Below, one piece after another: positions 34,050 to 36,923 of a stretch of DNA of 36,923 nucleotides. A model generated the notes under the pieces. That model worked only from the letters and a program-made list of their open reading frames with translations. It did no database searches and was not told the DNA's origin. Origin of the DNA: Bacteroidetes bacterium UBA2364 (GTDB lineage Bacteria > Bacteroidota > Rhodothermia > Rhodothermales > UBA2364); assembly GCA_002344075.1 (NCBI GenBank), contig DDTM01000031.1, forward strand, positions 1 through 36,923, in the 5' to 3' direction. Position 1 is the first letter of the stretch; each line of letters starts with the position of its first letter. The translations under genes and the position numbers were made by a program.

Positions 34050-35561
34050 ATGGAAAATGTCATACCCTCGCCGCTGCAAAATCCGGTGACGACCAATACC
34101 CAACAGACGACATCCCACACAGGAATCAGATCTTGGCTCTTAACCGAAGATCATAAACGCATCTCGTTGATGTTCTTAGGATCGGCCCTGTTCTTCTTCT
34201 TATTGGGTGCAGTTTTTGCCATTGTAGCAAGATTGGAACTGCTCGATGCGGGATACTCGTTCCTCTCACAAACAGCCTATACCCGACTGATGGAGGCCCA
34301 TGGAACCATCATGGTTTTACTGTTCGTCATTCCTGCCATACCTGCCACATTGGGGGCTTATTTTTTGCCGGACTTGTTGCATAACCGCAATTTACCTTTC
34401 CCACGACTCCATCTGATGAGCTTATACCTTTATTGGTTAGGCGGTATTTTTGCACTTATTGGCTCTTTGGCCAGCACTACCCCGATTGGATGGACAATGG
34501 TAGAGACTTTTTTTACGGATGATCCTACCCTCTTTGCTGTGGTATGGCTCGGATCTGGTATCCTCACGCTTGGTGCATCGGCAGTATTACGGAGCATCAA
34601 TTTTGTGGTGGCCATCCACAAAATGCGGCCTATCGGGATGTCTTGGCAAGACCTTCCTTTATTTGCATGGGGACTCTACGTTTCGGCAGCCATTCAAATT
34701 GTCGTAATGTTTTTGATGGGTCTGAGCAGCCAGTTACTGATCCTTGAAAAAGCCTTACAATTGGGCTTGTTTGATCCTAAATTGGGTGGCGACATCTTAT
34801 TATACCGCCACTTTTTCTGGTTTGCCGCTTATCCGGCTGTATATAGTGCCATTTTACCTGCTATAGGGCTTATGGCCGATGTCTTGGCAGGATCTACCGG
34901 AAAGCGCATATTCGGAAGGCCGTTTCTGGTTTGGATGCTGGGGATTTACGGGATCTTGAGTTTTATGGTGTGGGGACAGCAATTTGTAAATGCCGGACAA
35001 TCTGAATTTGCTTCTGTTTTGTTTTCTGCTTTTGCCAATCTGGCGCTTGTGCCTTTAGCGGTTGTGATTGTAAATATGTTAACATCTCTTTACCAAAGCC
35101 ATCTTGAACTGCGCACACCGATACTGTATATCTTTGCATTTTTGTTTATGCTTACCGTATCGCTAATTAGTTCTTTCGTACTGGGTGCCTTGAATGTCTC
35201 CTCTTATCTGGGTGCCACCACGTATGTCGCAGCGCAATTCCATTACATGATGTTAGGTGGTTTGACAATTGCTTTTTTGGGTGGACTTCACTACTACTGG
35301 AGGCACATTACAGGAAAAAACTACCAAGAAAGCATAGCCCAATGGGCCGTCGGTCTGATGTTTTTAGGCATTAACGGAACGTTTTTTACACTCATGGTAA
35401 TGGGTAGCAATGGATTGGAACAACGGACATACGCTTACCCGGAAGTTTTTGGAACATTCCAAGTCCTGACCACCTTGGCCGCTGTTTTGCTTGGCCTAGG
35501 AATTGCCCTAACCTTTGCAAACCTGATTTGGAGTTTGTTCTCTAAAAAGCAGGCAATTTGA
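34050..35561 (+). CDS. Heme-copper-oxidase subunit I homologue lacking the CuB and high-spin heme ligands
   Basis: The 503-residue product has about 12 membrane helices and follows the A-type oxidase subunit I by landmarks. H84 in EAHGTIMV and H398 in QFHYM align with the two low-spin heme ligands (bovine H61, H378), and both are kept. HPEVY is YPAVY (261-265), so the first CuB His is Tyr261; the cross-link Tyr (Y265) remains. WxHH is WGQQ, so the other two CuB His are Q310 and Q311. HFH is QFH, so the high-spin heme a3 His is Q396. The Mg-site HD is GA, and one propionate Arg is Gln. The frame is intact over its whole length. The protein can be expected to bind one low-spin heme but not to reduce oxygen. 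No subunit II or III is in the window. It is the last gene after DUF2911 and precedes a terminator. Confidence 0.85.
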   Translation: MENVIPSPLQNPVTTNTQQTTSHTGIRSWLLTEDHKRISLMFLGSALFFFLLGAVFAIVARLELLDAGYSFLSQTAYTRLMEAHGTIMVLLFVIPAIPATLGAYFLPDLLHNRNLPFPRLHLMSLYLYWLGGIFALIGSLASTTPIGWTMVETFFTDDPTLFAVVWLGSGILTLGASAVLRSINFVVAIHKMRPIGMSWQDLPLFAWGLYVSAAIQIVVMFLMGLSSQLLILEKALQLGLFDPKLGGDILLYRHFFWFAAYPAVYSAILPAIGLMADVLAGSTGKRIFGRPFLVWMLGIYGILSFMVWGQQFVNAGQSEFASVLFSAFANLALVPLAVVIVNMLTSLYQSHLELRTPILYIFAFLFMLTVSLISSFVLGALNVSSYLGATTYVAAQFHYMMLGGLTIAFLGGLHYYWRHITGKNYQESIAQWAVGLMFLGINGTFFTLMVMGSNGLEQRTYAYPEVFGTFQVLTTLAAVLLGLGIALTFANLIWSLFSKKQAI

Positions 35562-35585
35562 TCTTTGAGAATAAGGTAAAACAGG

Positions 35586-35624
35586 GAATGGCCCCGAATC
35601 CTCTTTGATCGGGGCTATTCTTTT
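35586..35624 (+). terminator. Terminator after the oxidase-like gene
   Basis: GAATGGCCCCGA pairs with TCGGGGCTATTC with one mismatch, followed by TTTT-rich sequence. It ends the locus 32910-35561. Confidence 0.85.
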
Positions 35625-35816
35625 ATACTTTTCCAGAGATTGCGGTCTTCTATCGTCTAAAAGTATTGTAAATGATCTATGTGGCAGCTTGTTAAGAATG
35701 CCTAAACATCTTAATAAAATCGCATTGCGAAAGCCGTAAAATTGTAACAACTTCCCAAATGTGGTAATGTAGTTTACATCCAACCAAACACCGGATCATA
35801 ATCTACACAACATTAC

Positions 35817-35822
35817 AAGGAG
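35817..35822 (+). promoter_or_regulatory. Strong Shine-Dalgarno site
   Basis: AAGGAG lies 7 bases before the ATG at 35830. Such a strong site is unusual among the genes of this window and of this phylum, and it fixes the start. Confidence 0.6.
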
Positions 35823-35829
35823 TAACACA

Positions 35830-36786
35830 ATGCGTACAATCATCCAAAAACCTCTTCTTACACTTCTGGCACTATGGTTTGTTGTCAGTGGTTGCGATGC
35901 AGTTCATTCGCCTGAGGCCACCGACACCACAACCGAAATCCTGAGCAGTATACAAGTAGCCCAAATGGCGGTTCAGGTTTCCAGTGAATTACAGTTAGGC
36001 GGCACCACCGCCCGAAACGTGAGTAGTTCGTTTAATAAACACGCAGATAAACAACCCGGCTTTTTGTGGAATGTAGCAAAAGACTTACAAGCCACATTAA
36101 CAGCCGAGGAAAAAGAAAAGCTACTCAACCCAGACCTCGATGCGGCAGGGAATCGAGAAGGTGGGCTACGTCCGTTTTTCCCTATTCATGGGATGAAAGG
36201 AGATGGCACTAAAGGAACAGGACGCCCCGGGTTTATTCCTTTCGATCTTCTGACCGAAGACCAAAAGGCACAGGTAAAAACCATCATGGAGAAGTATGGG
36301 CCTCAAATCAAGGCATTGATGGATCAAAAATCCACCCTTACCGCCGAAGAATTTAAGACTCAGATGGACGCCTTGCATACGGCACGCCAAGCAGAATTGA
36401 CCGCACTTCTGACCGAAGAGCAAAAAGCGACCATTGCCACGCGCATCGAAGAAGCCAAAGCCCGCCTCGAAGCAGCCCGCGCTGCCGAAAAGGAATCGAG
36501 AAACACGGTACTTGCCATTGATGCGGCCACATCAGATAAGTTAGATGCCGCTTACGCTGCTCAACTGACCGCTCTGGAAGCATTGGCAACCAAAGTAAAA
36601 AACAAAGAAGTTGCTGCCGAGGACGTTCCAGCCCAACTACAAGCCATTCGGGAGGCCTTCAAAACCACAATATCCGGCTTCCTCTCGGCCACTCAGGTAG
36701 AAATTGTGCTTATACATGATGCACTCACGCATCGTAAACCGAAGGGTCACGGCGGTAAAGGGAAAGGCGGCCCCAACGCTGGTTAA
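35830..36786 (+). CDS. Spy/CpxP-like LTxxQ lipoprotein
   Basis: The 318-residue product has a lipoprotein signal with SGC (C22). It is helical and charged, with four LTxE(E/D)-type motifs: LTAEEK (90-95), LTEDQK (141-146), LTAEEF (170-175) and LTEEQK (194-199). These are the repeats of the Spy/CpxP/LTXXQ group of periplasmic stress or chaperone proteins. The middle of the protein has a Gly/Pro-rich loop (110-137), and the tail is basic (KPKGHGGKGKGG). Spy-type proteins respond to envelope stress and to copper or zinc in other bacteria. A relation to the upstream oxidase-like locus is possible but a terminator separates them. It has its own likely promoter region at about 35730-35790, not resolved. 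Confidence 0.75.
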   Translation: MRTIIQKPLLTLLALWFVVSGCDAVHSPEATDTTTEILSSIQVAQMAVQVSSELQLGGTTARNVSSSFNKHADKQPGFLWNVAKDLQATLTAEEKEKLLNPDLDAAGNREGGLRPFFPIHGMKGDGTKGTGRPGFIPFDLLTEDQKAQVKTIMEKYGPQIKALMDQKSTLTAEEFKTQMDALHTARQAELTALLTEEQKATIATRIEEAKARLEAARAAEKESRNTVLAIDAATSDKLDAAYAAQLTALEALATKVKNKEVAAEDVPAQLQAIREAFKTTISGFLSATQVEIVLIHDALTHRKPKGHGGKGKGGPNAG

Positions 36787-36808
36787 TACTTGCTTTTTAC
36801 CGTTTTTT

Positions 36809-36833
36809 AAAGGCTCCAAAAGGAGCCTTTTTA
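36809..36833 (+). terminator. Intrinsic terminator after the Spy-like gene
   Basis: AAAGGCTCC (36809-36817) and GGAGCCTTT (36822-36830) form a 9-bp stem with a 4-A loop, followed by TTT and more T-rich sequence. Confidence 0.92.
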
Positions 36834-36923
36834 TTTTTTGGCCATTGTAACTTGCTTGCAATAGGGGCGTAATCGGCGTAGTTTCCGAAAACCACGCTAC
36901 GCAAATTCAACGAAAAAATAATT

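Noticed and set aside
34050..35561. The oxidase-like gene as a pseudogene
   Set aside because: The frame is intact over 503 codons, helices and low-spin heme ligands are kept, and the lost ligands are replaced by single clean substitutions.
36876..36902. Inverted repeat GCGTAG/CTACGC at the right edge
   Set aside because: It is short and incomplete at the window edge, so no role can be assigned.

Overview
The window reads as a chromosomal piece of a Gram-negative bacterium of the Bacteroidota/Rhodothermota group. Supporting signs are the rpmB-rpmG-DUF4295-like ribosomal cluster, an rpoZ-coaBC pair, TTTG/TAnnTTTG-type promoters, many Sec or lipoprotein signal peptides, outer-membrane proteins ending in Phe, DUF2911, and a DUF11-type surface protein fragment. 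There are no insertion sequences, phage genes, rRNAs or CRISPR arrays. The genome assignment is inference from gene content only.

Layout. 1-2023: end of a DUF11-like surface protein, a ComEA-like helix-hairpin-helix protein, a 474-bp gap holding two 181-bp tandem units that each end in a terminator hairpin, and a CPBP-like membrane protein. 2020-9790: recN, penicillin-binding protein 1C, a patatin fused to an outer-membrane barrel, and a class A beta-lactamase-like lipoprotein. 9834-14398: two small membrane proteins, dnaB preceded by a degenerate uracil-DNA-glycosylase-like gene, then coaBC and rpoZ. 14532-21664: four consecutive minus-strand genes for exported repeat proteins. One has four copies of a roughly 110-residue unit. 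The other three share a roughly 90-residue two-cysteine unit present 15 times in all.

21665-25974: a gap with a probable structured small RNA, a cell-wall amidase, an unrecognised PHP-like protein, three tRNAs (Cys, Arg, Pro) lying just downstream of DUF4295-like, rpmG and rpmB in one minus-strand unit, and a Nudix hydrolase. 26061-31995: an exported AMIN-like protein, a CocE/S15-type exported hydrolase, and an NfeD-like/flotillin (YqiJ-YqiK type) pair. 32154-36786: a Cys-rich small protein, a helical exported protein, a His-rich DUF2911 lipoprotein, a heme-copper-oxidase subunit I homologue, and a Spy/LTxxQ-type lipoprotein.

The most unusual item is the oxidase homologue at 34050-35561. It keeps the two histidines expected for the low-spin heme, but all three CuB histidines and the high-spin heme histidine are replaced (Y261, Q310, Q311, Q396), and no subunit II is nearby. 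It sits behind genes for His- and Cys-rich exported proteins, so the locus may be a heme-binding membrane module that no longer reduces oxygen. The second notable item is the 15-copy repeat family at 16480-21664.
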